A stretch of DNA of 64,000 nt from Arthrobacter sp. N199823 (GCF_002929705.1 NZ_PJIN01000004.1:310001-374000); one strand, 5' to 3'; counted from the first letter of the stretch, positions 24,327 through 33,626 are shown. Numbers and translations are program-made. Notes: a model not told the origin generated them from the sequence alone.

Positions 24327-25997
24327 ATGTCTGCAGTTACTGAAACTCCGTTCGAACCGACCACCACCACTGGACGCATCACCAACTTTGTTGATGAGCG
24401 TGTTGGCGGATCGGGTATGTTGCGTGAATTCGGCCGGAAGGTCTTCCCCGACCACTGGTCATTCATGTTCGGTGAAGTGGCAATGTACTCCTTCATCATC
24501 CTTCTTCTCTCCGGTACCTTCCTGACGTTCTTCTTTGATCCGTCCATGGCAGAGACCCACTACAACGGACCCTATGTGCCCCTCAAGGGTGTCGAAATGT
24601 CCGTTGCATACAGTTCCTCGCTGAACATCTCCTTCGAGGTTCGCGGTGGCTTGTTCATGCGACAGGTTCACCACTGGTCAGCTCTGCTCTTCGTGGCAGC
24701 TGTTGCTGTGCACATGCTCCGCGTGTTCTTCACCGGCGCATTCCGCAAGCCCCGTGAAATGAACTGGGTGGTGGGCGGCGTTCTTCTGATCCTGTCCTTG
24801 GCTGCCGGCTTCACCGGCTACTCCCTCCCCGATGATCTGCTCTCCGGAAACGGTCTGCGAATCATTGATGGCGTGGTCAAGGCCATCCCCGTCGTTGGTA
24901 CCTACATTTCCTTCTTCCTGTTCGGTGGAGAATTCCCCGGCACCATGATCATCGGCCGCCTCTACATGATGCACATCATGTTGGTACCTGCCATGATCCT
25001 GCTCATGCTGGTCATCCACCTGTTCATGGTTGTTATCCACAAGCACACGCAGTACCCAGGTGCAGGGCGCAACGACCGCAACGTGGTCGGCTACCCCCTC
25101 GGCCCGGTATACGCTGCCAAGGCCGGTGGATTCTTCTTCATCATGTTCGGCATCATTGCCTTCGTCGCCGGTTTCTTCCAGATCAACCCGATCTGGAACT
25201 ACGGACCGTACGATCCCTCCCCCGTCTCCGCAGGCACCCAGCCTGACTGGTACATCGGTTGGGTAGATGGCGCCTTGCGTTTGATGCCGGGCTGGCTCTT
25301 CAACATTCCGATGGAATGGCACATCCCACTGCCGTGGGGAACCAACACGCTGTCCTTCAACGTGCTTGGCCCTGCTTTGATCCCGGCCGGTCTTGTGTTC
25401 ACCGCACTGTTCTTGTACCCGTGGATTGAGCGTTGGGTAACCCGCGACAACCGCGAACACCACGTGCTCGACCGCCCGCGCAACGTTCCCACCCGTACGG
25501 CCATTGGCGTTGCAGGCTTCATCTTCTACTGCGTCATGTGGGCAGCTGCAAGCTCCGACTTGATCGCAACACATTTCCAGGTATCGCTGAATGACGTGAC
25601 GTACTGGTTGCGTGCACTGTTCTTCATCGGCCCGATCGTTGGCTTCATTGTCGCTAAGCGCGTAGCCCTTGCGCTCCAGCGAAAGGACCGTGAGATTGCT
25701 CTGCACGGCCGCGAGACCGGACGCATTGTGCGCCTGCCGCACGGTGAGTTCCAGGAAATCCATGCGCAGCTCGATGACTACAAGCGCTACAAGCTGGTTG
25801 GTTACGAGTCCCCCGTCCCTGAAGAGGGCATCCCGAATGAAAACGGCATCGTCACGAAGAAGGAAAACCTGCGCTCCAAGCTCAGCAGCTTCTTCTTCGA
25901 GGATCGTGTAGCTCCGGCCACACCGTCCGAGCTCGAGGCCGGTCATCATCACGAGGCTGTTGAAGCCGGAGATGACGACAAGGCAATCACGCACTAA
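24327..25997 (+). CDS. qcrB: bc1 complex cytochrome b subunit
   Basis: Membrane-embedded quinol oxidase subunit binding two b haems. Blocks visible include GGLFMRQVHHWSALLFVAAVAVHMLRVF, GYSLPDDLLSGNGLRI, HIMLVPAMILLMLVIHLFMV and a long actinobacterial C-terminal extension of ~120 residues that is charged and ends in a His/Asp-rich tail. At 556 residues it is the long actinobacterial form, the target of Q203-type inhibitors in mycobacteria. It closes the operon; a strong terminator follows. Confidence 0.96.
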   Translation: MSAVTETPFEPTTTTGRITNFVDERVGGSGMLREFGRKVFPDHWSFMFGEVAMYSFIILLLSGTFLTFFFDPSMAETHYNGPYVPLKGVEMSVAYSSSLNISFEVRGGLFMRQVHHWSALLFVAAVAVHMLRVFFTGAFRKPREMNWVVGGVLLILSLAAGFTGYSLPDDLLSGNGLRIIDGVVKAIPVVGTYISFFLFGGEFPGTMIIGRLYMMHIMLVPAMILLMLVIHLFMVVIHKHTQYPGAGRNDRNVVGYPLGPVYAAKAGGFFFIMFGIIAFVAGFFQINPIWNYGPYDPSPVSAGTQPDWYIGWVDGALRLMPGWLFNIPMEWHIPLPWGTNTLSFNVLGPALIPAGLVFTALFLYPWIERWVTRDNREHHVLDRPRNVPTRTAIGVAGFIFYCVMWAAASSDLIATHFQVSLNDVTYWLRALFFIGPIVGFIVAKRVALALQRKDREIALHGRETGRIVRLPHGEFQEIHAQLDDYKRYKLVGYESPVPEEGIPNENGIVTKKENLRSKLSSFFFEDRVAPATPSELEAGHHHEAVEAGDDDKAITH

Positions 25998-26027
25998 TCA
26001 TGTGAGTGTTTACTAGTTCAGAAGTAA

Positions 26028-26062
26028 GAAGGCGGTTCCTTTCGGAACCGCCTTCTTCGTTT
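26028..26062 (+). terminator. rho-independent terminator of ctaE-qcrCAB
   Basis: GAAGGCGGTTCC-TTTC-GGAACCGCCTTC followed by TTCGTTT: a perfect 12-bp stem with a four-base loop and T-rich tail, 30 bases after the qcrB stop. Confidence 0.9.
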
Positions 26063-26172
26063 AAGTTCTAAGGACCCGGTGGCTGATCAAGCGTCAGCGG
26101 GCATCCACAGGCTCTCTCAGCTGGCCCCGAACAGGGACTCCGAGCCGTCTCAACCTCCGAAGCGGAATTGCT

Positions 26173-26952
26173 CTAGTACATGCGACGTGCGCGCACGCCA
26201 GAGCGCTGCAGGGGCACACGGAGCTTGTAGCGGTCTGCGCGGTAGAACGACACGGAGTAGTCCACAGTGGATCGTGACACGAAGGCATGGCGTTCTGTGC
26301 GCAGTACAGGGGCCCCAATGTCGATATTCAACAGTCGAGCGATGGACGGCGTCGCTGCATTGGCTTCAATGATGTCCTCACCCCACTCGATGATCAGTCC
26401 ATACCGCTCCCCCAGCACGTTGTACAGCGAGGTTGGCGGACCAGCTTCGAGGATCCCAGGAACGCGCCACGCCGGAATGAAGTTTTCATCAACACTCATG
26501 GGTAAGTCATCGGCTAGCAGCAGGCGGCGCAGGCGAATGACGGCCGCGCCTTCTTCAATCTGCAGTTCGCGCGCCAAACGAGCCGTGGCCGGAATTTGTT
26601 CAAACGCCAGAGTCCGGGCCGCCGGCCGCAGTCCACGTCTGGCCATTTCCTCAGAGTAAGAAGTCAGCTTGAGGGTCACATCCAACTTGGCACGTGCCAC
26701 GAACGTGCCAACGCCCACCTCTCGCTCAAGCAGTCCTTCCTCCACCAGGGCTTCAATAGCATGGCGCAGCGTCATCCGTGCAACACCGAAACGTTCGGCC
26801 ATGTCACGCTCGGACGGCAGTTGCCGCCCCGGCTTACTCTGCCCAACTACGTACTGGCGCAACAACTCCCGAAGCTGGAGGTGAACCGAGACTTTGGCGT
26901 CCCTGTCCAACTCCCCCGGGATCTCGTTCGCCGACGGCACCAAATAGCCCAT
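26173..26952 (-). CDS. GntR/HutC-family transcriptional regulator (UTRA domain)
   Basis: Winged helix DNA-binding domain at about residues 20-90 (LPSERDMAERFGVARMTLRHAIEALVEEGLL), then an HutC-type UTRA sensor domain to residue ~245. This resembles DasR/NagR regulators that sense amino-sugar phosphates. It is divergent from the HPr gene with a 76-base gap, so control of HPr and of itself is likely. AGGAG lies four bases before the ATG. Ligand is not readable. No sugar-uptake or nag gene is adjacent. Confidence 0.88.
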   Translation of the reverse strand: MGYLVPSANEIPGELDRDAKVSVHLQLRELLRQYVVGQSKPGRQLPSERDMAERFGVARMTLRHAIEALVEEGLLEREVGVGTFVARAKLDVTLKLTSYSEEMARRGLRPAARTLAFEQIPATARLARELQIEEGAAVIRLRRLLLADDLPMSVDENFIPAWRVPGILEAGPPTSLYNVLGERYGLIIEWGEDIIEANAATPSIARLLNIDIGAPVLRTERHAFVSRSTVDYSVSFYRADRYKLRVPLQRSGVRARRMY

Positions 26953-27028
26953 GAAACTCCTCTGTTCACAAGTACCAGCCTAAAACACGACTACTCTCTA
27001 TACAGAACCATTTACCCTAGGAGTAACC

Positions 27029-27328
27029 ATGTACACCCGGAAAGCCACCATTGCAGCCAGCGTTGGCTTGCATGCCCGTCCGGCTGCCGTCTTCGTCAGG
27101 GCCGTCAATCGGACCGGACTGCCCATCACGCTCGCCAAAAAGGGTCAATCCCCCGTTGACGCCAGGTCGCTGCTAGCTGTGATGAGTGCGGACTTTGAAT
27201 GCGGTACGGAAGTATTGATTGGCGTCGAGCACACCGAGGCCAGTGAAGAGGCCGTTACAACCGCCGTGGACGCCCTGGCAGAGCTGCTCCTCACTGACCT
27301 CGTAGATCAGCCGCTAAAGCCCGCGTAG
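27029..27328 (+). CDS. ptsH: phosphocarrier protein HPr
   Basis: PTS phosphocarrier between enzyme I and sugar-specific EIIA. Active-site His15 lies in ASVGLHARPAA. The regulatory Ser region is DARSLLAVMSADF (Ser47). The 99-residue length is slightly longer than typical HPr (85-90) because of a C-terminal tail. TAGGAG precedes the ATG. Enzyme I is not in the window. The region just upstream, TTACCCTAGGAGTAA, is nearly palindromic and overlaps the ribosome site; it could be an operator for the divergent GntR protein. Confidence 0.92.
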   Translation: MYTRKATIAASVGLHARPAAVFVRAVNRTGLPITLAKKGQSPVDARSLLAVMSADFECGTEVLIGVEHTEASEEAVTTAVDALAELLLTDLVDQPLKPA

Positions 27329-27337
27329 CCGCATTCA

Positions 27338-27353
27338 GGGGCCCACGCTCCCG
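27338..27353. repeat. copy of the GGGCCCACGC intergenic repeat core
   Basis: GGGGCCCACGCTCCCG begins ten bases after the HPr stop. The same 15-base core occurs, in reverse orientation, twice at 33643-33750 and, with one change, three times at 51785-51960. Confidence 0.6.
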
Positions 27354-27385
27354 CCGCTCACTCTCGGCGCTCCTCCACCACCAAC

Positions 27386-27527
27386 GCTCCATCACATTCC
27401 GGGCAGTTTCGGGAAACCCTTCATCACGTTCCGGGTGTTTTTGGGGAACGCTCCATCACGTTCCGGGTGTTTTTGGGGAACGCTCCATCACATTCCGGGT
27501 GTTTTTGGGGAACGCTCCATCACATAC
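27386..27527 (+). repeat. tandem 32-bp repeat, forward array
   Basis: Units begin at 27386, 27418, 27450, 27482 and (partial) 27514, an exact 32-base period. Consensus starts GCTCCATCACGTTCCGGG and ends TGTTTTTGGGGAAC. The first two copies are the most degenerate, as if the array grew from the right. It has no coding character and no spacers, so it is not CRISPR. Confidence 0.85.
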
Positions 27528-27540
27528 TGGTAAAAAATCG

Positions 27541-27572
27541 AAAGCGCCCCCGCGGGGGCGCTTTTCTTTGGG
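27541..27572. terminator. perfect palindromic terminator between repeat arrays
   Basis: AAAGCGCCCCCG-CGGGGGCGCTTT is a 24-base perfect palindrome followed by TCTTTG on the plus strand and preceded by AAAAAATCG, so it can act on both strands. Confidence 0.75.
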
Positions 27573-27665
27573 CCAAGAATTCCGGTGCTCTCCATACCAA
27601 AGTACGACGGCGGAACTCGCCCTTCCGTGGCGAAGGAGCCTGCCGACGTCGTTCTTTATTTTTAT

Positions 27666-27745
27666 GTGAGGAAGCGATCGGCAAAAACAACCCTAAAGGT
27701 GAGGAAGCGATCCTTAAAACAGTCCAAAAGGTGAGGGAGCGTCGC
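27666..27745 (-). repeat. 32/33-bp repeat, inverted array
   Basis: GTGAGGAAGCG-type units begin at 27666, 27699 and 27731. Reverse-complemented, they read GCTTCCTCACCTTTAGGGTT then GTTTTTG, aligning with the forward array at 27386-27527 over the full unit. The two arrays therefore face each other across a ~140-base centre with a terminator. Confidence 0.7.
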
Positions 27746-27780
27746 CGGTGGGGCGGGATGGACTGAGGATATCCGGACAC

Positions 27781-27829
27781 AACAAAAGGGATTGCCCCAC
27801 ACCAGCGGTGTAGGGCAATCCCTTTTGTT
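27781..27829. terminator. 23-bp-stem terminator downstream of ctaF
   Basis: AACAAAAGGGATTGCCC plus CACACC pairs with GGTGTAGGGCAATCCC plus TTTTGTT, with a three-base AGC loop and one mismatch or wobble. It terminates the minus-strand ctaC-ctaD-ctaF transcript and is T-rich on both flanks. Confidence 0.85.
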
Positions 27830-27865
27830 GTTGCAGCTCCCAAGTTCAGGGACAGAAATCCAGCT

Positions 27866-28267
27866 CTAGTGAGCGTGGTCTCCGCGGCTGTATTCGTAAA
27901 CCCAACCAACCAGTGCGATGACGGCCAAGCCAGCTCCGAAGAGGAAGACCCACCAGCCAACGGCCATACCAGCGAACCCGAGGGCGCAGGCAATGCCCAG
28001 AACCAGCGGCCACCAGCTCCAAGGGCTAAAGTGTCCCTGTTCGCCGGAACCTTCGTGGATCTCGGCGTCAAGACGGTCCTCGGGACGAGGGCCAACGCGA
28101 TCGCCGGTGAACTTAACGTAAATACCGATCATGAAGCACAAACCGGAGAGCAAGTACATGGCCAAGAAGCCAACGTGCTCGTTCCAGTTCACCATGAAAC
28201 CGTAAACAGTGGCCACGGGGATGAAGAAGAGGCCTAGCAATATGAATAACCATGCTTCGATTTTCAC
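27866..28267 (-). CDS. ctaF: cytochrome c oxidase subunit IV (actinobacterial)
   Basis: A 133-residue subunit found only in actinobacterial aa3 oxidases. Four membrane helices: WLFILLGLFFIPVATVYGFM, VGFLAMYLLSGLCFMIGIYV, WWPLVLGIACALGFAGMAV and WWVFLFGAGLAVIALVGWVY. Its GTG start shares one base with the ctaD stop (TAGTG), so expression is coupled to ctaD. Confidence 0.95.
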   Translation of the reverse strand: MKIEAWLFILLGLFFIPVATVYGFMVNWNEHVGFLAMYLLSGLCFMIGIYVKFTGDRVGPRPEDRLDAEIHEGSGEQGHFSPWSWWPLVLGIACALGFAGMAVGWWVFLFGAGLAVIALVGWVYEYSRGDHAH

Positions 28268-29970
28268 TACTTTGCTCCCTTCGAGGATGCGCCTACCGGC
28301 ACTGGAACATAATGCGGCGCCAGTTCCGGGTGGTGGAGATCAAGTGCCGGACGCTCCGAACGGATACGCGGCAACGACGTGAAGTTGTGGCGCGGCGGCG
28401 GGCAAGATGTTGCCCATTCCAAGGAAGCACCGAAGCCCCAAGGATCATCGACCTCAACCTTCTTGCCACTTCGCCAGGTGATGTAAACGTTCCAGAACCA
28501 CGGGATCATCGATGCGCCCAAGACGAACGAGGAAATCGTGGAGAACTGGTTCATCCAGGTGAAGTTATCTTCAACCATGTAGTCAGCGTAACGACGCGGC
28601 ATACCCATGACACCCAGCCAGTGCTGGATGAGGAAGGTGCCGTGGAAGCCTAGGAACAGGAGCCAGAAGTGAATCTTGCCGAGACGTTCGTTGAGCATCT
28701 TTCCGGTGAATTTGGGCCACCAGAAGTAGAAGCCCGCGAACATCGCGAACACCACGGTGCCAAAGACCACGTAGTGGAAGTGGGCTACCACGAAGTACGT
28801 ATCAGATACGTGGAAGTCGAGTGGCGGTGACGCCAGGATGATTCCCGTCAGGCCACCGAACAAGAAGGTGATGAGGAAGCCCAGGCTCCAGAGCATGGGT
28901 GTCTCGAAGGTCAATGACCCTCGCCACATGGTGCCAATCCAGTTGAAGAACTTCACACCCGTTGGCACGGCGATCAGCATCGTCATGAAGGAGAAGAACG
29001 GCAGCATAACCTGTCCGGTGACGTACATGTGGTGTGCCCACACAGTCACTGACAAGGCAGCGATAGCAATGGTGGCAAACACCAAGCCCTTGTAACCGAA
29101 GATCGGTTTGCGGCTAAAGACCGGGAAAATTTCCGAGACGATGCCGAAGAACGGCAAAGCAATAATGTAAACCTCAGGGTGACCGAAGAACCAGAACAAG
29201 TGCTGCCAGAGCATGGCTCCACCATTTTCGGCGTCAAATATATGCGCGCCAAATCGTCGATCTGCACCCAATGCGAACAGTGCTGCAGCCAGTGGCGGGA
29301 ATGCCATCATGACCAAGATAGCTGTAACCAGTGTGTTCCAGGTAAAGATGGGCATGCGCCACATGGTCATGCCGGGAGCACGCATGCAAATGATGGTGGT
29401 GATGAAGTTAACGGAACCAAGGATGGTACCGAAACCAGACAGTGCCAGACCGAAGACCCAGAGGTCTCCACCCACGCCGGGGCTGTAGGTGGTGTTTGAC
29501 AGCGGTGCGTAGGCGAACCAGCCGAAGGCTGCAGCACCCTGAGGGGTGATGAAGCCGGCAACGGCAATGGTGCTACCGAAAGCGAAGAACCAGAACGCCA
29601 GAGCATTCAGTCGCGGGAAGGCAACGTCGGGTGCACCAATTTGCAGTGGCATGATGACGTTAGCGAAGCCGGCAAACAAAGGTGTTGCAAACATGAGCAA
29701 CATGATGGTGCCGTGCATGGTGAACAACTGGTTGTACTGATCCTTGGTCTGCAAAATCTGCATTCCAGGCTCAAACAGTTCCGCCCTGATGATAAGCGCC
29801 ATGACGCCACCAAGACAGAAGAATATGAATGATGTAATCAGGTACATGTACCCGATGGTCTTATGGTCGGTCGAAGTCAACCAGTTGACGACAATGCGTC
29901 CCTTGGAAACCGGAACGACTCTAGGAGCAGCTGAATCAACGTCAGTTGCCGAGTACTCGCGCGTAGACAC
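28267..29970 (-). CDS. ctaD: cytochrome c oxidase subunit I
   Basis: Catalytic haem a/a3-CuB subunit of 567 residues and about twelve helices. The H-P-E-V-Y motif of the His-Tyr cross-link ([18 protein letters not shown]), the CuB histidines ([11 protein letters not shown]) and the haem ligands region [11 protein letters not shown] are intact. It has the usual actinobacterial hydrophilic C-terminal tail. It lies 10 bases downstream of ctaC and overlaps ctaF. Confidence 0.97.
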   Translation of the reverse strand: MSTREYSATDVDSAAPRVVPVSKGRIVVNWLTSTDHKTIGYMYLITSFIFFCLGGVMALIIRAELFEPGMQILQTKDQYNQLFTMHGTIMLLMFATPLFAGFANVIMPLQIGAPDVAFPRLNALAFWFFAFGSTIAVAGFITPQGAAAFGWFAYAPLSNTTYSPGVGGDLWVFGLALSGFGTILGSVNFITTIICMRAPGMTMWRMPIFTWNTLVTAILVMMAFPPLAAALFALGADRRFGAHIFDAENGGAMLWQHLFWFFGHPEVYIIALPFFGIVSEIFPVFSRKPIFGYKGLVFATIAIAALSVTVWAHHMYVTGQVMLPFFSFMTMLIAVPTGVKFFNWIGTMWRGSLTFETPMLWSLGFLITFLFGGLTGIILASPPLDFHVSDTYFVVAHFHYVVFGTVVFAMFAGFYFWWPKFTGKMLNERLGKIHFWLLFLGFHGTFLIQHWLGVMGMPRRYADYMVEDNFTWMNQFSTISSFVLGASMIPWFWNVYITWRSGKKVEVDDPWGFGASLEWATSCPPPRHNFTSLPRIRSERPALDLHHPELAPHYVPVPVGASSKGAK

Positions 29971-29980
29971 TTTCCTCCCC

Positions 29981-30862
29981 CTACTTCTTCTCGTCCGCGA
30001 TGGCGGCGCTTGGGTTACGGTCGTACTTCTCAGTCAATTCACCGGTCTGGCCCTTGGCCTTCAGTGACTCGAGGTGGGCATCAAATTCTGCCTGAGAAAC
30101 AACCTTGACGTTGAAAAGCATTTCGGAGTGGTACTCACCGCACAACTCAGCACACTTACCGTCATACGTGCCCAACGCGGTGGGCGTCAGGGTCATGTAG
30201 TTGGTCTTGCCGGGAAGCATGTCCTTCTTGTCCAGGAACGCAGGAACCCAGAAGGAGTGGATGACTTCACGTGAGTTCAGCTGAAGCTCAACCGAACGGT
30301 TCACCGGCAAATACAGTGTGGGCAGCGTCGACTTGTCGAACGGCTTGCCGTCCAGTTCAGCCTGAACACCAACGGAATATACGGATTCCTTGACATCGTT
30401 GCCAGCCAAGTAGTTGAAGTCGAATGACCACTGCTTGGCACGGACGTCGATCGTCACATCCGGGTTGTCGGTCCGGGCATTGATGGATTCCTGCTCCACA
30501 TTTGTGAAGTGGAAGAACACCAGCACCATGAACAACGGGATCAACGTGTAAAAAATCTCCAACGGGAGGTTATAGCTAGTCTGCTTCGGGTAGCCAGTGG
30601 CACCCTTGCGACGACGGTAGGCAATGATGCACCAGATGATCAGTGCCCATGTAATAAGGCCAACGATCAGGACCGTGATCCAGGTATTAACCCAAAGATC
30701 GATGATCCCAGCCGTGTGATTGGTCGTATCACGTTCGGATGGCAACCAGCCATTCTTATTCTCTGCCGTACATCCTGACAAAGCTAACGCTCCGACAATC
30801 GCCATCCCAGCTATGGGGATGACTTTTGCGCGTCGGCTGCCGGTTCGGTCCTGCGAACTCAC
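29981..30862 (-). CDS. ctaC: cytochrome c oxidase subunit II
   Basis: CuA-bearing subunit that receives electrons from QcrC. A lipoprotein signal peptide ends in the lipobox LSGC at residues 28-31. Two membrane helices follow (about 55-80 and 100-120), then a cupredoxin domain with the CuA site [12 protein letters not shown] near residues 235-246 and the upstream IHSFWVPAF histidine. AGAGGAAGGG precedes the GTG start. It is the first gene of ctaC-ctaD-ctaF. Confidence 0.97.
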   Translation of the reverse strand: MSSQDRTGSRRAKVIPIAGMAIVGALALSGCTAENKNGWLPSERDTTNHTAGIIDLWVNTWITVLIVGLITWALIIWCIIAYRRRKGATGYPKQTSYNLPLEIFYTLIPLFMVLVFFHFTNVEQESINARTDNPDVTIDVRAKQWSFDFNYLAGNDVKESVYSVGVQAELDGKPFDKSTLPTLYLPVNRSVELQLNSREVIHSFWVPAFLDKKDMLPGKTNYMTLTPTALGTYDGKCAELCGEYHSEMLFNVKVVSQAEFDAHLESLKAKGQTGELTEKYDRNPSAAIADEKK

Positions 30863-30990
30863 AGACGGCCCTTCCTCTTGTTACTATGCTCTGCAACGGT
30901 TACACACCGCTGGAGCGAAATGGGTTTTACTACTCGATGTAGAGCTTACCGCTATGGCACGCAAAATGCGTACTAAACCCTCCGTGCGTC

Positions 30991-31021
30991 GAATGTCCAC
31001 AAAGAATCTTTGTGGACATTC
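30991..31021. other. 31-bp near-perfect inverted repeat between erpA and ctaC
   Basis: GAATGTCCACAAAG and CTTTGTGGACATTC are perfect 14-base arms around AAT. No U-tract follows on either strand. It lies ~130 bases upstream of ctaC and 22 bases after the erpA stop, so it may be an erpA terminator, a ctaC operator, or both. Confidence 0.6.
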
Positions 31022-31043
31022 CTACCTCGAGTAGAAGTTTTAT

Positions 31044-31433
31044 TTAGTGGAACGAATCGCCGCAGGCGCAAGAGCCTCCAGCGTTGGGGTTGTCAATGGT
31101 GAAACCCTGCTTTGAGATGGTGTCCTCAAAGTCAATGCTGGCACCGTCCAAGTAAGGAACGCTCATCTTGTCAATGACAACTTCGACGCCGTCAAAATCG
31201 CGGACAGCATCACCATCGAGCATGCGCTCATCAAAGTACAGCTGGTAAATCAGACCGGAGCAGCCTCCGGGCTGAACTGCCACGCGCAGGCGAAGGTCGG
31301 TGCGACCTTCCTGCTCGAGCAGGCTGCGCACCTTGCCTGCAGCAACATCGCTGATCAGCACACCGTGGGTGGGCAGCTCAGTTGCTTCTGCGGCGGCGGC
31401 AGTTGAGGTTTCTTCGTGAACATTTGCAGTCAT
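31044..31433 (-). CDS. erpA: HesB/IscA-type iron-sulfur cluster assembly protein
   Basis: A-type carrier that delivers Fe-S clusters to target proteins. Conserved Cys are C58 (QPGGCSGLIYQL) and C122/C124 (GGSCACGDSFH). A ~25-residue Ala/Glu/Thr-rich N-terminal extension precedes the domain. AAGGA lies six bases before the ATG, and TAGCAT in the upstream region is a plausible -10. Closeness to ctaC suggests supply of clusters to the respiratory chain, an inference. ErpA and SufA/IscA are hard to separate by sequence. Confidence 0.9.
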   Translation of the reverse strand: MTANVHEETSTAAAAEATELPTHGVLISDVAAGKVRSLLEQEGRTDLRLRVAVQPGGCSGLIYQLYFDERMLDGDAVRDFDGVEVVIDKMSVPYLDGASIDFEDTISKQGFTIDNPNAGGSCACGDSFH

Positions 31434-31498
31434 GGCGTTTCCTTACGTGGGGGTACATGTACATGCTACGTCGAGCCCGGCAGGGGCGCTAACTAGTC

Positions 31499-32953
31499 TC
31501 AACCATTGCTGGGTGCGTTGTGTTCCCGCAACGCTCCGCCGTTGACGGCGGCCAACAGTAGGGCCTGCGCGACGATGGCCTTTTCGAAATCGCCCAGGTG
31601 CAGTGACTCGTTGGCGCTGTGCGCCCTGGAATCTGGATCTTCGACGCCGGTCACCAGGATCTGTGCGTCGGGGAAGATCTCCTTCAGATCAGCAATGAAC
31701 GGGATGGATCCGCCCATTCCTGTCTCAACAGCAGGGACACCCCATGACTCCCCCATCGCCCACAAGGCTGTCCGGGCGGCAGGTGCCGTGGTGTCGGTGG
31801 CGAAAGCCTGGCCTGCTTCGCCAGGGGTGAAGGTAGCCAACGCACCAAAGGGTGCGTTGGCAGCAACATGGGCCGACAAGGCCTCCATGGCCGCTGCCGG
31901 GTCCTGACCCGGTGCAACGCGCATGCTGATCTTTGCCCGGGCAGAAGGCAATAATGTGTTTGAACTCATATCCACGCTGGGGATGTCCATGCCAATCACG
32001 GAGAGTGCGGGCTGGGACCACAGGCGTGAGGTGATGCTGCCCCGTCCGGCCAACTTCACGCCGTCGAGCACTGCAGCATCGGCGCGGAACATCTCCTCCG
32101 GATAGTCAAGATCCCCTTCAGCCCCGCGATGCAGCCCCGCGACAGCCACGGAACCCTGATCATCGTGGAAGGTGGCGATCAGGCGGGCCAGCAGGGTGGG
32201 TGCGTCAAGGAGGGGCCCACCGAACATGCCTGAGTGGACCGCGTGTTCGGTGACGCGAACTTCCACCGTGCCGTCAACAAGGCCACGCAAGCTTGTAGTC
32301 AGGGCCGGAATGCCCACCTGCCAGTTCGCGGAATCGGCCACTACGATGACGTCACCGGCGAGCAGTTCGCGGTATTCCTGCAGGAAATCCTTGAAGGTGG
32401 GTGAGCCGGCTTCTTCCTCGCCCTCGATGAAGAAGGTAATTCCGACGCCGAGCTTTTCACCGAGGGTTTCGGTAAGGGCCCGGAATGAGGCAATGTGGGC
32501 CATGATGCCGGCCTTGTCGTCTGCAGCGCCGCGCCCGTAGAGGCGGCCCTCACGTTCAACGGCAACAAACGGCTCACTGTTCCACAGGGTTGAATCACCA
32601 GGAGGCTGGACGTCGTGGTGCGCGTACAGCACAACTGTGGGCATGCCGGGGGCTGGCAGTTTCCTGGCCACGACGGCGGGACCGCCCTGGCCGCCGTCGT
32701 TCTTGGGCACACGGAGAATCTGGACATCATCAAGACCAGTGGAACGAACCAGCGCCGCCACGGCCTCTGCGCTGCGTTCGAGCTGCGCGGCATCGAAGGC
32801 TTCCCAAGCAATCCCGGGAATGGCCACGAGCTCCACCAGCTCGGCAACTGTCGTCGCAAAATTTTCGGCCACGCGGGCACGCAGTTCAGTAATGGGTAGA
32901 TGGCTAGCGATTTGCGGATCCAGCACTGTAGGGCCGGTCTTCTCAAGAGTCAT
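31499..32953 (-). CDS. M20 family metallo-dipeptidase
   Basis: A 484-residue dizinc peptidase of the CNDP/PepV-like M20 group. Zinc and catalytic residues are visible: LYAHHDVQPPG (His, then catalytic Asp), GRGAADDKAG (bridging Asp), FIEGEEEAGSP (Glu pair) and DSRAHSANESLHLGDF (C-terminal His). The central lid domain begins near VDGTVEVRVTEHAVHSGMFGG. TAGTGT at 32961-32966 (minus) ends seven bases before the ATG without a ribosome site, indicating a leaderless mRNA. It is divergent from the DUF3043 gene. Confidence 0.92.
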   Translation of the reverse strand: MTLEKTGPTVLDPQIASHLPITELRARVAENFATTVAELVELVAIPGIAWEAFDAAQLERSAEAVAALVRSTGLDDVQILRVPKNDGGQGGPAVVARKLPAPGMPTVVLYAHHDVQPPGDSTLWNSEPFVAVEREGRLYGRGAADDKAGIMAHIASFRALTETLGEKLGVGITFFIEGEEEAGSPTFKDFLQEYRELLAGDVIVVADSANWQVGIPALTTSLRGLVDGTVEVRVTEHAVHSGMFGGPLLDAPTLLARLIATFHDDQGSVAVAGLHRGAEGDLDYPEEMFRADAAVLDGVKLAGRGSITSRLWSQPALSVIGMDIPSVDMSSNTLLPSARAKISMRVAPGQDPAAAMEALSAHVAANAPFGALATFTPGEAGQAFATDTTAPAARTALWAMGESWGVPAVETGMGGSIPFIADLKEIFPDAQILVTGVEDPDSRAHSANESLHLGDFEKAIVAQALLLAAVNGGALREHNAPSNG

Positions 32954-33023
32954 AATCCAAACACTACCGCCGACAAAGCTGAACCGGTCAAGGTGGCGGC
33001 CCGGTTCAGGGTATTCTGTACGG

Positions 33024-33626
33024 GTGTTTGGACGTAAGAAAGATCAAGCCCCCGACCAGCAGGTCACGCCTGCCTCCACCGCGCCGATTAACCGGTCTAC
33101 GGACCCGCAATCTGCCAAAGGCGTGCCCACGCCCTCGCGCAAGGCACAGGAAGAGGCCCGCAAGCGGCCGCTCGTGCCTACCGACCGCGGAGCCGCGAAA
33201 GTGGCAGCGCGCGACGCACGCCGTGAGGAACAAGCCCGGATGCGCCGTGCCTTGGACACCGGCGAGGAACGCTTCCTCCCGGCCCGTGATAAGGGTCCGC
33301 AGAAGCGCTACGCCCGCGACTACGTGGACGCCCGTTTCAGCCTCGGCGAGTACGTCATGTTTGCCGCCTTGGCGATTGTGCTGCTGACAGTGGTCATCCC
33401 GCCGCAAAATGACGCAACACTGATCTTGTTCGCCGCCTTCTGGGTCATGGTTGCCGGTGTTGCTGTTGACGTGTGGCTGATGACGCGAAAGCTCAAGCGG
33501 CTGCTGATCGCCAAGTTCGGCGGTGTTGACTCCGGAGTCATCTGGTACGCCTCCATGCGTTCCATGCAGTTCCGCCGTTTGCGTCTCCCCAAGCCCCTGG
33601 TGCGTCGCGGGGAATGGCCTTCCTAG
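33024..33626 (+). CDS. DUF3043 family membrane protein
   Basis: A 200-residue actinobacterial protein. The first ~115 residues are very basic and helical (KAQEEARKRPL, KVAARDARREEQARMRRAL). Two membrane helices follow (FSLGEYVMFAALAIVLLTVV and LILFAAFWVMVAGVAVDVWLM), then a basic tail with WYASMRSMQFRRLRLPKP. Function unknown. The GTG is six bases after TATTCT (33012-33017), with no ribosome site, so it is probably leaderless. Confidence 0.9.
   Translation: MFGRKKDQAPDQQVTPASTAPINRSTDPQSAKGVPTPSRKAQEEARKRPLVPTDRGAAKVAARDARREEQARMRRALDTGEERFLPARDKGPQKRYARDYVDARFSLGEYVMFAALAIVLLTVVIPPQNDATLILFAAFWVMVAGVAVDVWLMTRKLKRLLIAKFGGVDSGVIWYASMRSMQFRRLRLPKPLVRRGEWPS

Noticed and set aside
24678-25994. 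438-codon frame antisense to qcrB
   Set aside because: Composition (His/Glu/Gly runs) is the usual antisense of a membrane protein in high-GC DNA. No start signal.
27386-27745. Possible CRISPR array
   Set aside because: Units follow each other without unique spacers, and copies occur in both orientations. They are simple tandem repeats.
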